Assembly (NCBI GenBank): GCA_012513235.1
Contig: JAAZCO010000021.1
Location: 1-11,852 of the forward strand
Length of the DNA: 11,852 nt
Reading direction: 5' to 3'
DNA from: Gammaproteobacteria bacterium
GTDB taxonomy: Bacteria > Pseudomonadota > Gammaproteobacteria > Pseudomonadales > Pseudomonadaceae
In this document: piece after piece, positions 1-7,087 of the stretch
Layout of the letters: each line of letters starts with the position of its first letter
Numbering within the stretch: the first letter of the stretch is position 1
The notes under the pieces: model-generated
The model's database searches: none
What the model was told of the DNA's origin: nothing
What the model saw: only the letters and a program-made list of their open reading frames with translations
Program-made: the position numbers and the translations under genes

Positions 1-46
1 CGCAGCCCGGCAGGGAAAAAGTGAGGGTCATAACACCGATATGCAT
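1..46 (-). CDS. 5' end of a probable DUF503 family protein (partial)
   Basis: Only the first 15 codons are in the window; the gene runs off the left edge on the minus strand. The ATG at 46-44 has a good ribosome binding site, AGGAGA at 57-52, five bases upstream. The translation MHIGVMTLTFSLPGC resembles the start of DUF503 proteins, small proteins of unknown function that open with a hydrophobic strand and then a LKEKR-like segment, which would lie outside the window. A weak promoter could lie in the 60-110 region, but no clear box stands out. The gene starts downstream of the ahpF terminator, so it is probably a separate transcription unit. The start is well supported; the family name rests on a short resemblance from memory. 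Confidence 0.5.
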   Translation of the reverse strand, partial: MHIGVMTLTFSLPGC

Positions 47-112
47 GTCATTCTCCTAGCTAAACAATATGAGCGAGCATAGCGCATTCATACAACTTCG
101 CCAGACAGGCAA

Positions 113-150
113 TAAAAAACGCCCGCTGCAATCAATGCAGCGGGCGTTTT
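113..150 (-). terminator. Rho-independent terminator after ahpF
   Basis: A perfect GC-rich stem pairs 120-130 (CGCCCGCTGCA) with 136-146, around a five-base loop (ATCAA), and A:T pairs at 115-119 with 147-151 extend it where they match. Read on the minus strand the stem is followed by a T run (complement of 114-119), 46 bases past the ahpF stop. A shorter T tract on the plus side (147-150) could give some activity in the other direction, but no plus-strand gene precedes it. It separates ahpF from the minus-strand gene starting at 46. Confidence 0.88.
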
Positions 151-195
151 GGTTTACAGCGCGCCTAAATTAAGGCTTGTACAATTACTCGTTAC

Positions 196-1749
196 TTACG
201 AACGAATAATGTGATCAAAGGCACTCAGTGAGGCTTTTGCACCTTCACCCACTGCAATCACAATCTGCTTATACGGCACAGTGGTCACATCACCTGCAGC
301 AAACACACCAGGGATATTGGTGGTGCCACGTGCATCCACTTCAATCTCGCCGTGCTTAGATAAGTTTACTGTACCTTTCAACCAGTCGCTGTTTGGCAGC
401 AAACCAATCTGTACGAAAATACCTTCCAACTCAACATTGTGTAGCTCGTCGGTGGCTCGGTCTTTGTAGACCAGGCCTGTGATTTTACTGCCATCACCGA
501 CTGCTTCAGTGGTCAGGGCATTTTTAATCACAGTCACGTTCGGCAAGCTGTTGAGTTTTTTCTGCAGCACTTCATCAGCGCGCAGCTTAGTATCAAACTC
601 CAGCAAAGTGACGTGCTTCACCAAGCCAGCCAAGTCAATCGCTGCTTCTACGCCTGAGTTACCACCACCAATGACTGCAACGCGTTTGCCTTTGTATAAA
701 GGACCATCACAGTGTGGGCAGTACGCAACACCACGACCACGGTACTCTTGCTCGCCGGGGACGTTCATTTCGCGCCAGCGCGCACCTGTGGATAAGATCA
801 CGGTTTTGGCTTGTAAGCTCGCTCCGGATTCAAATTCAATCGTATGTAAACCACCCTCTTCGGCTGCTGGCACTAAACGGCTGGCACGTTGCAGGTTCAT
901 CACATCGATATCGTATTCACGCACATGCTCTTCCATGGCACGCACCAGTTTTGGACCTTCAGTTTCTGTGACAGAAATAAAGTTCTCAATCGACATGGTA
1001 TCCAGCACTTGGCCACCAAAACGCTCTGCTGCTAAACCGGTACGAATACCTTTACGTGCTGAGTAGATCGCTGCAGCGGCACCAGCTGGGCCACCACCAA
1101 TCACTAATACATCAAAAGCGTCTTTGTCATTGAGCTTAGCGGCTTCACGCGCGCTACTACCGGTATCAACTTTAGCTAAAATCTGTTCAACGTCCATGCG
1201 GCCTTGGCCAAACATTTCACCGTTGAGGAAAATCATTGGCACTGACATCACTTGGCGCTGTTCAACTTCTTCTTGGAAGAGTGCGCCATCAATTGCGACG
1301 TGCTTGATATTAGGGTTGAGCACCGCCATCAAGTTCAGCGCTTGTACAACATCTGGGCAGTTCTGGCATGACAGCGAGAAGTAGGTTTCAAAGTTCAAAT
1401 CGCCTTCTAAATTAGCAATTTGCTCAATCACCTCTTGGCCAAGCTTCGATGGGTGTCCGCCGACTTGCAGCAGCGCCAACACCAAAGAAGTGAACTCGTG
1501 ACCCATTGGGATACCAGCAAAACGTAAGCTGATCTCACCATCAATTCGGTTTAGGGCAAATGATGGTTTACGCGCATCATCGCCATTGGTACGTAAAGTG
1601 ATCATGTCACTTAGACCGGCTATTTCTTCTAGCAGGTTTTGCATTTCGGTCGATTTGGCACCGTTATCAAGCGACGCAACGATTTCGAAAGGTTGCGTGA
1701 CCTTTTCTAGGTAAGCCTGTAATTGTCCTTTTAAATTCGCGTCTAACAT
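196..1749 (-). CDS. ahpF: Alkyl hydroperoxide reductase subunit F (AhpF)
   Basis: Cytoplasmic FAD flavoprotein that passes electrons from NADH to the peroxiredoxin AhpC. The 517 residues match the family length (about 520). The N-terminal double-thioredoxin-fold domain (about 1-200) carries the redox motif CQNC at 128-131. A short linker leads to the thioredoxin-reductase-like part, with the FAD-binding GGGPAG at 218-223, the second disulfide CPHC at 344-347, the nucleotide-binding GGGNSG at 361-366 and the C-terminal FAD motif FAAGD at 483-487. All four catalytic cysteines are present, so the enzyme should be active. The N-terminal domain separates it from plain thioredoxin reductase (about 320 residues). 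The ATG at 1749 has GGAG at 1763-1760, ten bases upstream. It lies downstream of ahpC on the same strand with a terminator-like hairpin between, so it is probably expressed by readthrough at a lower level than ahpC. Confidence 0.97.
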   Translation of the reverse strand: MLDANLKGQLQAYLEKVTQPFEIVASLDNGAKSTEMQNLLEEIAGLSDMITLRTNGDDARKPSFALNRIDGEISLRFAGIPMGHEFTSLVLALLQVGGHPSKLGQEVIEQIANLEGDLNFETYFSLSCQNCPDVVQALNLMAVLNPNIKHVAIDGALFQEEVEQRQVMSVPMIFLNGEMFGQGRMDVEQILAKVDTGSSAREAAKLNDKDAFDVLVIGGGPAGAAAAIYSARKGIRTGLAAERFGGQVLDTMSIENFISVTETEGPKLVRAMEEHVREYDIDVMNLQRASRLVPAAEEGGLHTIEFESGASLQAKTVILSTGARWREMNVPGEQEYRGRGVAYCPHCDGPLYKGKRVAVIGGGNSGVEAAIDLAGLVKHVTLLEFDTKLRADEVLQKKLNSLPNVTVIKNALTTEAVGDGSKITGLVYKDRATDELHNVELEGIFVQIGLLPNSDWLKGTVNLSKHGEIEVDARGTTNIPGVFAAGDVTTVPYKQIVIAVGEGAKASLSAFDHIIRS

Positions 1750-1780
1750 GATTGGTGTACTCCAAAATCATTTTTTTGAT

Positions 1781-1813
1781 AATAAAACGCCCGAGCGGTG
1801 TGCGCCCGGGCGT
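1781..1813 (-). terminator. Terminator-like hairpin between ahpC and ahpF
   Basis: ACGCCCG at 1787-1793 pairs with CGGGCGT at 1807-1813. Inside it, GCG (1795-1797) pairs with CGC (1803-1805) across one A/C mismatch, leaving a five-base loop. On the minus strand the stem is followed by TTTTATT (complement of 1781-1787). It lies 61 bases after the ahpC stop and 32 bases before the ahpF start, so it probably ends most ahpC transcripts and lets some through to ahpF. A smaller inverted repeat, CTAAGG/CCTTAG (1860-1865 and 1872-1877), overlaps the ahpC stop codon; its role is unclear. Confidence 0.72.
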
Positions 1814-1873
1814 CGGACGCTTACACAGTTGGATCACAACTTAGTAAGCTAGGATCAAGCTAAGGGTTGAACC

Positions 1874-2437
1874 TTAGATTTTACCTACGAGGTCAAGTGA
1901 AGGAGACAATGTTGCTTCGCCTTCTTTCCACTTAGCTGGGCATACTTCACCTGGGTGAGCAGCTACATACTGTGCAGCTTTAACTTTGCGCAGTAACTCT
2001 TGTGCGTCACGGCCAATACCACCAGCGTTGATCTCAACGATCTGAATTTTGCCTTCTGGGTCGATTACGAATGTACCGCGATCTGCCAAGCCAGCTTCTT
2101 CGATCATCACGCCAAAGTTACGTGTAACTTGGCCTGTTGGGTCACCGATCATTGGGTACTGAATCTTGCCAATTTCTGGTGAAGTGTCGTGCCACGCTTT
2201 GTGAGTAAAGTGTGTATCAGTTGATACTGCGTAAATTTCTACGCCAAGCTTTTTGAACGTTTCGTAGTTGTCAGCTAAGTCGCCTAACTCGGTTGGGCAA
2301 ACAAAGGTGAAGTCAGCTGGGTAGAAAAATACAACTGACCATTTGCCTTTCATGTCTGCTTCGCTAACTTCGATGAATTCACCGTTGTGAAATGCAGTCG
2401 CTTTAAATGGTTTTACTTCGCTATTAATGTAAGACAT
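1874..2437 (-). CDS. ahpC: Alkyl hydroperoxide reductase subunit C, typical 2-Cys peroxiredoxin (AhpC)
   Basis: Cytoplasmic peroxidase that reduces hydrogen peroxide, organic hydroperoxides and peroxynitrite, and is itself re-reduced by AhpF. The 187 residues match the enterobacterial/pseudomonad AhpC length. The peroxidatic cysteine is C47 in the motif FTFVCPTEL; the resolving cysteine is C166 in GEVCPAKW. The C-terminus (SLDLVGKI) is that of the AhpC1 type that pairs with AhpF, not the AhpD-linked type. The ATG at 2437 has AAGGAA at 2450-2445, seven bases upstream, so the start is secure. It is the first gene of an ahpC-ahpF pair. In related bacteria ahpC is induced by oxidised OxyR, and a partial OxyR-like site lies upstream here. 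Nothing is missing or unusual in the protein. Confidence 0.98.
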   Translation of the reverse strand: MSYINSEVKPFKATAFHNGEFIEVSEADMKGKWSVVFFYPADFTFVCPTELGDLADNYETFKKLGVEIYAVSTDTHFTHKAWHDTSPEIGKIQYPMIGDPTGQVTRNFGVMIEEAGLADRGTFVIDPEGKIQIVEINAGGIGRDAQELLRKVKAAQYVAAHPGEVCPAKWKEGEATLSPSLDLVGKI

Positions 2438-2476
2438 TTAATAATTCCTTCGTGGGGTTAAGAACTTGTGATGCTT

Positions 2477-2533
2477 ATAGTAGGTCACTTTCATGCTTAG
2501 GTATAATCAATTGACCAAATAGAACCTATAGCC
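2477..2533 (-). promoter_or_regulatory. Putative ahpC promoter with partial OxyR-like site
   Basis: The OxyR pattern is four ATAG/CTAT half-elements separated by seven bases. In that phase one sees TTAG (2497-2500), CAAT (2508-2511) and a perfect ATAG (2519-2522); the fourth position (2530-2533, AGCC) does not match. Within the first pair, the favoured internal T (2502) and A (2506) are also present. Downstream on the minus strand a -10-like TACTAT (2482-2477) lies about 40 bases before the ahpC start, so the candidate site would end near the -35 region, where OxyR-type activators act. The spacing is what one would expect, but the match is incomplete, so the OxyR assignment is inference. Confidence 0.35.
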
Positions 2534-2606
2534 TTTCTCAATGGAACAATATTTCAACCTGAAACAGACTCTAATCACAGCATGCGCAACAGTAAACTCG
2601 CATGCC

Positions 2607-2612
2607 TATAAT
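2607..2612 (+). promoter_or_regulatory. Candidate -10 element upstream of cca
   Basis: TATAAT is a perfect sigma-70 -10 hexamer, about 100 bases before the cca start. The -35 position at a 17-base spacing (2584-2589, GCGCAA) does not resemble TTGACA, and the upstream TG (2603-2604) is one base off the extended -10 position. The transcript would have a leader of about 95 bases containing the inverted repeat at 2657-2687. The hexamer alone could occur by chance. Confidence 0.33.
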
Positions 2613-2656
2613 AGATGCAGCTCGCGCCACACTGTTGGCCGACACAACTACAAACA

Positions 2657-2687
2657 GCTCAGTTAACTGTTTTACCAGCAACTGAGC
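2657..2687 (+). repeat. Inverted repeat in the cca leader
   Basis: GCTCAGTT (2657-2664) is the exact reverse complement of AACTGAGC (2680-2687) across a 15-base spacer. The left arm overlaps a perfect 10-base palindrome, CAGTTAACTG (2660-2669). It ends 28 bases before the cca ATG. No T run follows at once, so it is not a convincing terminator; it could be a leader hairpin or a protein-binding dyad. Confidence 0.4.
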
Positions 2688-2715
2688 GCTATGCTTATTT
2701 AAGGTACGTCTCTGT

Positions 2716-3957
2716 ATGCAGATTTTCAAGGTCGGTGGTGCGGTCCGTGATCAACTTTTAGGTCGCGCAGTGGTAGATATTGACTGGGTGGTAGTCGGCG
2801 CCACGCCAGAGCAGATGCGTGCGCAAGGCTTTCGGCCAGTAGGTGATGATTTCCCAGTATTTCTACATCCCAAGACCGGTGAAGAATACGCCCTTGCCCG
2901 TACCGAACGCAAAAGCGGCCATGGTTATGGCGGCTTCACCTTTCATACCAGCCCCGATGTGACCTTAGAAGACGATTTACTGCGCCGTGACTTAACCGTG
3001 AATGCCATGGCGCAAGATGATAACGGTACGATCTTCGACCCCTATGGCGGCCAAGCTGACCTTGCTGCACGGGTGTTACGTCATGTCTCCCCTGCTTTTG
3101 CTGAAGACCCCTTGCGCGTATTGCGGGTGGCGCGTTTTGCTGCGCGTTATGCCTATTTGGGCTTTAGCGTGGCACCAGAAACCTTAAATCTGATGCGCGA
3201 ACTGTCTGAATCAGGCGAGTTAGCGCACCTCACCGCTGAGCGAATTTGGCAAGAATTTGCCCACGCCTTGATGGAAGATAATCCTGAAGTCTTTATTCAA
3301 GTGCTGCATGACTGCGGTGCACTTAAAGCGCTATTGCCAGAAGTGGATGTCTTATTTGGCGTGCCACAACCCGCGGAGCATCATCCAGAAATCGATACTG
3401 GTGTGCATATCCTCAGCGTGCTGCAGCAATGTGCACGCTTCCAGCACACGCTGAATATTCGCTGGGCCTGCTTGCTGCATGATTTAGGCAAAGGCACAAC
3501 TGACCCACAAGCATGGCCGCGGCATATCGCTCACGAAAAGCACGGTTTGCCGCTGATTAAGAAAGTGAATAAGCGTTTTAAAGCACCTAATGAATGTGCT
3601 GAGTTAGCCTTATTAGTCGGTGAATATCACACACATGCGCACCGTGCTTTGGAGTTGCGCCCTGAAACCCTATTAAAATTATTAATGAAGTTCGACATCA
3701 TGCGGCGCCCGCAGCGTTTTGATGATTTCATTAGCGCCAGCGAAATGGATTCACGCGGACGCTTAGGTCTGGAAGAGCGACTGTATCCACAAGCCGAGTA
3801 TTTACGCCAAGCCGCCGCAACGATGCGTGCAGTCAGTGTGAAGCCTTTGCTGGAGCAAGGCTTGCAAGGGGCGGAACTGGGGCAGGCGCTCAATATTGAG
3901 CGTCTTTTAGCGCTGCAAACCTATGTGACTCAAGCACGCGCTGCTACCGCTAATTAA
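2716..3957 (+). CDS. cca: Multifunctional CCA protein (tRNA nucleotidyltransferase with HD phosphohydrolase domain)
   Basis: Adds and repairs the 3'-terminal CCA of tRNAs from CTP and ATP without a nucleic-acid template. It is a class II enzyme of 413 residues, close to E. coli Cca (412). The N-terminal head has VGGAVRDQLLG (6-16) and the metal-binding pair D21 and D23 in DIDW. LARTERKSG (60-68), RRDLTVNAMA (90-99) and DPLRVLRVARFAARY (131-145) are the nucleotide-selection and neck segments. The C-terminal half holds an HD domain with HDLGKG at 255-260, marking the gammaproteobacterial long form with phosphohydrolase activity on top of nucleotidyl transfer. The ATG at 2716 fits the family N-terminus; the ribosome binding site is weak, TAAGG at 2700-2704, eleven bases upstream. 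Its stop overlaps the stop of the opposing response regulator gene. Confidence 0.97.
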   Translation: MQIFKVGGAVRDQLLGRAVVDIDWVVVGATPEQMRAQGFRPVGDDFPVFLHPKTGEEYALARTERKSGHGYGGFTFHTSPDVTLEDDLLRRDLTVNAMAQDDNGTIFDPYGGQADLAARVLRHVSPAFAEDPLRVLRVARFAARYAYLGFSVAPETLNLMRELSESGELAHLTAERIWQEFAHALMEDNPEVFIQVLHDCGALKALLPEVDVLFGVPQPAEHHPEIDTGVHILSVLQQCARFQHTLNIRWACLLHDLGKGTTDPQAWPRHIAHEKHGLPLIKKVNKRFKAPNECAELALLVGEYHTHAHRALELRPETLLKLLMKFDIMRRPQRFDDFISASEMDSRGRLGLEERLYPQAEYLRQAAATMRAVSVKPLLEQGLQGAELGQALNIERLLALQTYVTQARAATAN

Positions 3958-4613
3958 GACGTAATATTTAGCGCTGCATCCGTACCGCGCAGAGCCAGCG
4001 GATCAACTAAGTCGCTGGCAATCGCCATCCCCACTAACTCAGGCAAAGTGTTGGCCTGCATATGCTTCATCACCCGCGAGCGATAGAGGTCGATGGTCTT
4101 CACGCTGATGCCCAACTGCTCAGCGATTTCACGATTGGTATAGCCCTGCACTAAGGGCAGCAGCACATCGTTTTCGCGCGGTGTCAGACTAGCAACTCGC
4201 TGCAATACAGCATCAAGCATGCTGTGATCCGTGAGTTCATTAAAGCGGCTCAATGCCTGCTGCACGCTATCTAAGAGCAATTGTTCGTTATAGGGTTTTT
4301 CAATAAAGTCGACTGCGCCAGCACGGAATGCACGCACCACAATAGGTACATCAGCATGGCCGCTAACAAAGATAATCGGCAAATCCAACCCTTTACTGCG
4401 CAAGGCTTCTTGCACATTAAGCCCACCCATACCTGGCATACGTATATCTAAAATCACGCAGGCATGGCTGCTCTGCAAATCAGCCTCCAAAAAAGCCTGC
4501 CCACTGGTAAAAGGCATCGCGCGTAAGCCAATCGACTCCAGCAACCACACCGTCGACTCCAACATGCCTTGATCATCGTCAACTACATATACGATCTGTT
4601 CTAGTCCGCTCAC
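3954..4613 (-). CDS. FixJ/NarL-type response regulator (BfiR-like)
   Basis: Transcription factor controlled by phosphorylation from the kinase encoded just upstream. Residues about 6-120 form a receiver domain with acidic pocket D12-D14, phospho-acceptor D56 (in VILDIRMPG), S84 (in FVSGHAD) and K106 (in EKPY). Residues about 140-197 form a LuxR/NarL helix-turn-helix, including LTPREND (143-149) and the recognition region NREIAEQLGISVKTIDLYRS (160-179). The length, 219, is normal for the FixJ/TodT/StyR group. The start is GTG at 4613, supported by AAGGG at 4624-4620, six bases upstream. It follows the kinase stop by 19 bases, so the two form one operon. From memory of gene order beside an AMP-dependent ligase, it may be the counterpart of P. 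aeruginosa BfiR (PA4196); that cannot be checked here. DNA targets are unknown, but the divergent promoter region near 6960 is a candidate. Confidence 0.9.
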   Translation of the reverse strand: MSGLEQIVYVVDDDQGMLESTVWLLESIGLRAMPFTSGQAFLEADLQSSHACVILDIRMPGMGGLNVQEALRSKGLDLPIIFVSGHADVPIVVRAFRAGAVDFIEKPYNEQLLLDSVQQALSRFNELTDHSMLDAVLQRVASLTPRENDVLLPLVQGYTNREIAEQLGISVKTIDLYRSRVMKHMQANTLPELVGMAIASDLVDPLALRGTDAALNITS

Positions 4614-4632
4614 GTTAAGCCCTTATAGTTAT

Positions 4633-6933
4633 TTATGCTTCAACTGTCGCTCGTTCATCGTCAGCTGCGCGCACGGGTAAGCGGCAGGTTAAACACAGAC
4701 CGCCCAGCACTCCATCTTGTGCCTCTAGTGCACCGCCAAAGCCTTCGATAATACTGCGGCTCATGGATAATCCCAAGCCTAAGCCTTCGGCTTTACTGGT
4801 ATAAAATGGAGTAAATAATTGTTCTAACTGCGCCGCAGTAACGCCTGCACCTTGGTCATGCACTTTAATATACACATGATCAGCCTGCTGCTCTGCAGTG
4901 ATTAAAATACGTGACGGTGCCGGTGGAGTTTGGTGCTGCTCGCGATTGGCCTCAATCGCATTGCGCAACACATTCAACAACACTTGCTCTAACAACACTC
5001 GATCAGCGTAAATCTGAGGTAATTCAGTGAGCATCTGCTGTTCAACTGTCACCTGCGCATTGACCGCCTCCCAAGCACATAACTGCACCGTATCTTGTAG
5101 TACTTCGGTGATATTCAATGCTTGTACGCGCCGCGGCTCTTTACGCAAAAACGCACGCAATCGTTTAATTACTTCAGCGGCATGATTGGCGTGCTCGGTA
5201 ATGCGCTCTAAGCCTTGCGCGACACGCTGTAGCGCGGGCAATTGCATATCGGCTGTGTGTAAATAACGCAAACTGGCGCTAGCATAATTAATCACCGCCG
5301 CCAGCGGTTGATTCATCTCATGAGCGATGCCTGAGGTCAATTCACCTAAGGTGATTAAGCGTGCGGTATGCGCTAATTCTTCTTGGTGTTTACGGTGTTG
5401 TGCTTCACGCAATTCACGCTCGGCCATATTGCGCGCCACCAAAGAATAATAACGCTCACCGCCGGCCGCTGTATGCGCCAGCAATACCAATGACACCGGA
5501 AACGACGCCACATCAGCATAAGGTTGAAAGCGCGTTTCACAACTCCATACACCCTGTTGATCTGCCGCTTGCCAGCCCTGCTCAGTCAGCAAGGCCAAGG
5601 TTGACGCCCCCACAACATCAGCCAGTTGTAAATCTGTTTGCCCATCACTGACCTGCAGCGCACGACGCGCAGACGGATTCATCCAACGAATCAATCCATT
5701 GGGATCAACAAAGAGCACAAGGTCAGTATTCACCTCCACTACTTCGGCTAAACGACGGCGGTTTTCTTCGGCCTTCACGCGCGCGGTAATATCGCGCGAC
5801 ACGCTGATAATTTCTACAATCGCGCCGGTATAAGTTTCCCGAATAGCCCGACTGGCAGTTTCAAACCATAAGTAGTGCCCCGCACGATGACGCACGCGCA
5901 CTGTCATGGTGTGATAACCGTCATCAGCCAGAGCGTTTTTCGCACACTGCTCCACCAGCACAATATCGTGCTTATGCAGCAACGCTTGGCAGGGCATGCC
6001 TTGCAACTCTTCCGGCCAATAGCCGAGCAAGCTCCATGACGCCGGTGAAGCACTGATAAAGCGCCCATCAGGCAGATGGCGGGAAATTAAATCAGTGGTG
6101 TTTTCCGTAATCAGACGATACAAACGCGACGCTTGCGTAGCCTCTTGCAGCTGCTGCGCTTCCTTGGTGCTATCACGTCCGCGCACTAAAATGCGCTGTT
6201 GCTGCGGGCTGGGAATATAACTCCAGAGCATCATGCGCTGCTCAAACTGTGCAGCAACGTCTTCAATCACGCGCTGCTGAGTGAGACTACTGCGCACCAA
6301 TTGCTGATGATTATGCGGCAAAGCCTGCTGTGCATGCTCAACAATCGAAGCTCCGAGCATATCCCGAGCCGCTTTATTCACTTCTAACAACTGGCCTTGT
6401 GCATCAACCCATAACGCTGGATACGGATCAGTACTTAATAATTGCGTTGTCTGTGCTCTGTGTTTTGTGCAGTGCAGCCAATCACTCAGTAGCAACAACA
6501 GGCTATCAAGAGCGAACAAGGGCGCAGCGGCCTGCAGTTCAATCACGACCACACCCTGCTGCTGTGGATACAAGGGCAAGCTAGCAACCACACCATGACT
6601 GACACCTGCGCGACGCATGCGCCTCGACAGCCAACAATCAATAGCGCTGGCCTGCTCGATACTCAACTGCGACTGCACTTGCAGTTGCGTAAACAACGCC
6701 TGATCCGTCGCCGCCAGTAAATCACCAGGTCCAGGTGGCCAACCGCGTACATCACCTTCAGGGCTGTAGATACTCGCTGCCGCTTGCCAATTGAAATACC
6801 ACACCGAACGCACTTGGCGATCACTGCGCAATAACGCCTGTAGCGCTCGTGCGCATTCAGCTAATGGCTGTTGCTCACTGAGCAAACGCTGCAATAAACG
6901 CAGCTGTAATCTTTGATTTAGAGGATTATGCAT
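4633..6933 (-). CDS. Soluble multi-PAS sensor histidine kinase, FixL-type (BfiS-like)
   Basis: Autophosphorylating kinase expected to signal to the response regulator encoded 19 bases downstream. I see no signal peptide and no convincing membrane segment (only a short leucine run near 143-150), so it is probably cytoplasmic. Numbering from the ATG at 6933 (766 residues): about 1-160 is a region I cannot name, perhaps GAF-like; a degenerate PAS follows (about 165-255); a well-formed PAS/PAC ends in VSRDITARVKAEE (378-390); a third PAS spans about 395-505. The kinase core has the phospho-acceptor H538 in GIAHEMNQPLAA, an N-box near 650-662 (NVLRNAIEA), DQGAGV at 693-698 and a GLGLGL lid at 717-722. 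The frame extends to a GTG at 6963, but that codon has no ribosome binding site and lies in the promoter dyad, so I prefer the ATG at 6933. From remembered gene order it may correspond to P. aeruginosa BfiS. The ligand is unknown. Confidence 0.9.
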   Translation of the reverse strand: MHNPLNQRLQLRLLQRLLSEQQPLAECARALQALLRSDRQVRSVWYFNWQAAASIYSPEGDVRGWPPGPGDLLAATDQALFTQLQVQSQLSIEQASAIDCWLSRRMRRAGVSHGVVASLPLYPQQQGVVVIELQAAAPLFALDSLLLLLSDWLHCTKHRAQTTQLLSTDPYPALWVDAQGQLLEVNKAARDMLGASIVEHAQQALPHNHQQLVRSSLTQQRVIEDVAAQFEQRMMLWSYIPSPQQQRILVRGRDSTKEAQQLQEATQASRLYRLITENTTDLISRHLPDGRFISASPASWSLLGYWPEELQGMPCQALLHKHDIVLVEQCAKNALADDGYHTMTVRVRHRAGHYLWFETASRAIRETYTGAIVEIISVSRDITARVKAEENRRRLAEVVEVNTDLVLFVDPNGLIRWMNPSARRALQVSDGQTDLQLADVVGASTLALLTEQGWQAADQQGVWSCETRFQPYADVASFPVSLVLLAHTAAGGERYYSLVARNMAERELREAQHRKHQEELAHTARLITLGELTSGIAHEMNQPLAAVINYASASLRYLHTADMQLPALQRVAQGLERITEHANHAAEVIKRLRAFLRKEPRRVQALNITEVLQDTVQLCAWEAVNAQVTVEQQMLTELPQIYADRVLLEQVLLNVLRNAIEANREQHQTPPAPSRILITAEQQADHVYIKVHDQGAGVTAAQLEQLFTPFYTSKAEGLGLGLSMSRSIIEGFGGALEAQDGVLGGLCLTCRLPVRAADDERATVEA

Positions 6934-6949
6934 ACAGCGCTCAGATAAA

Positions 6950-6977
6950 TATAGTAAAACCACTATAATGCTATAGT
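6950..6977. promoter_or_regulatory. TATAGT repeats and possible overlapping divergent -10 boxes
   Basis: Three copies of one hexamer alternate in orientation: TATAGT (6950-6955), ACTATA (6962-6967) and TATAGT (6972-6977). The last two form a perfect inverted repeat around ATGC. The plus strand contains a perfect -10 hexamer TATAAT at 6964-6969, facing the acyl-CoA ligase with a leader of about 110 bases. The minus strand reads TATAGT at 6967-6962, suitably placed for the kinase start at 6933. The two boxes overlap, so polymerase could not use both at once. Neither has a good -35 element, which would suit activator-dependent promoters. A regulator-binding role is inference. Confidence 0.4.
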
Positions 6978-7087
6978 TTAACTACCATTATAAAAAGACA
7001 AAGCATATAACAGAACGACAAACCAACCGTATAACAACTAATAATAAGTTAACGGCCAGAGCTAATAATCAGCCACAGGTATTGAAT

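Noticed and set aside
479..1066. Plus-strand open frame of 195 codons inside ahpF
   Set aside because: It lies antisense to a conserved gene, its translation resembles no family, and it has no convincing start signal; it is a shadow of ahpF.
6934..6963. GTG start at 6963 giving a kinase ten residues longer
   Set aside because: No ribosome binding site precedes it and it lies inside the TATAGT dyad and probable minus-strand -10 box; the ATG at 6933 fits better.
7038..7069. Direct repeat CTAATAAT at 7038-7045 and 7062-7069 in the ligase leader
   Set aside because: Eight bases in an AT-rich stretch; the 24-base interval is suggestive, but chance recurrence is likely and nothing else supports it.
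7082..7087. TTG start at 7082 for the acyl-CoA ligase
   Set aside because: It is only three bases from the AGG motif; the ATG at 7088 has normal spacing and gives a typical length.
6964..7087. Sigma-54 (-24/-12) promoter for the ligase operon
   Set aside because: I looked for the GG-N10-GC core with flanking consensus and found no acceptable match.
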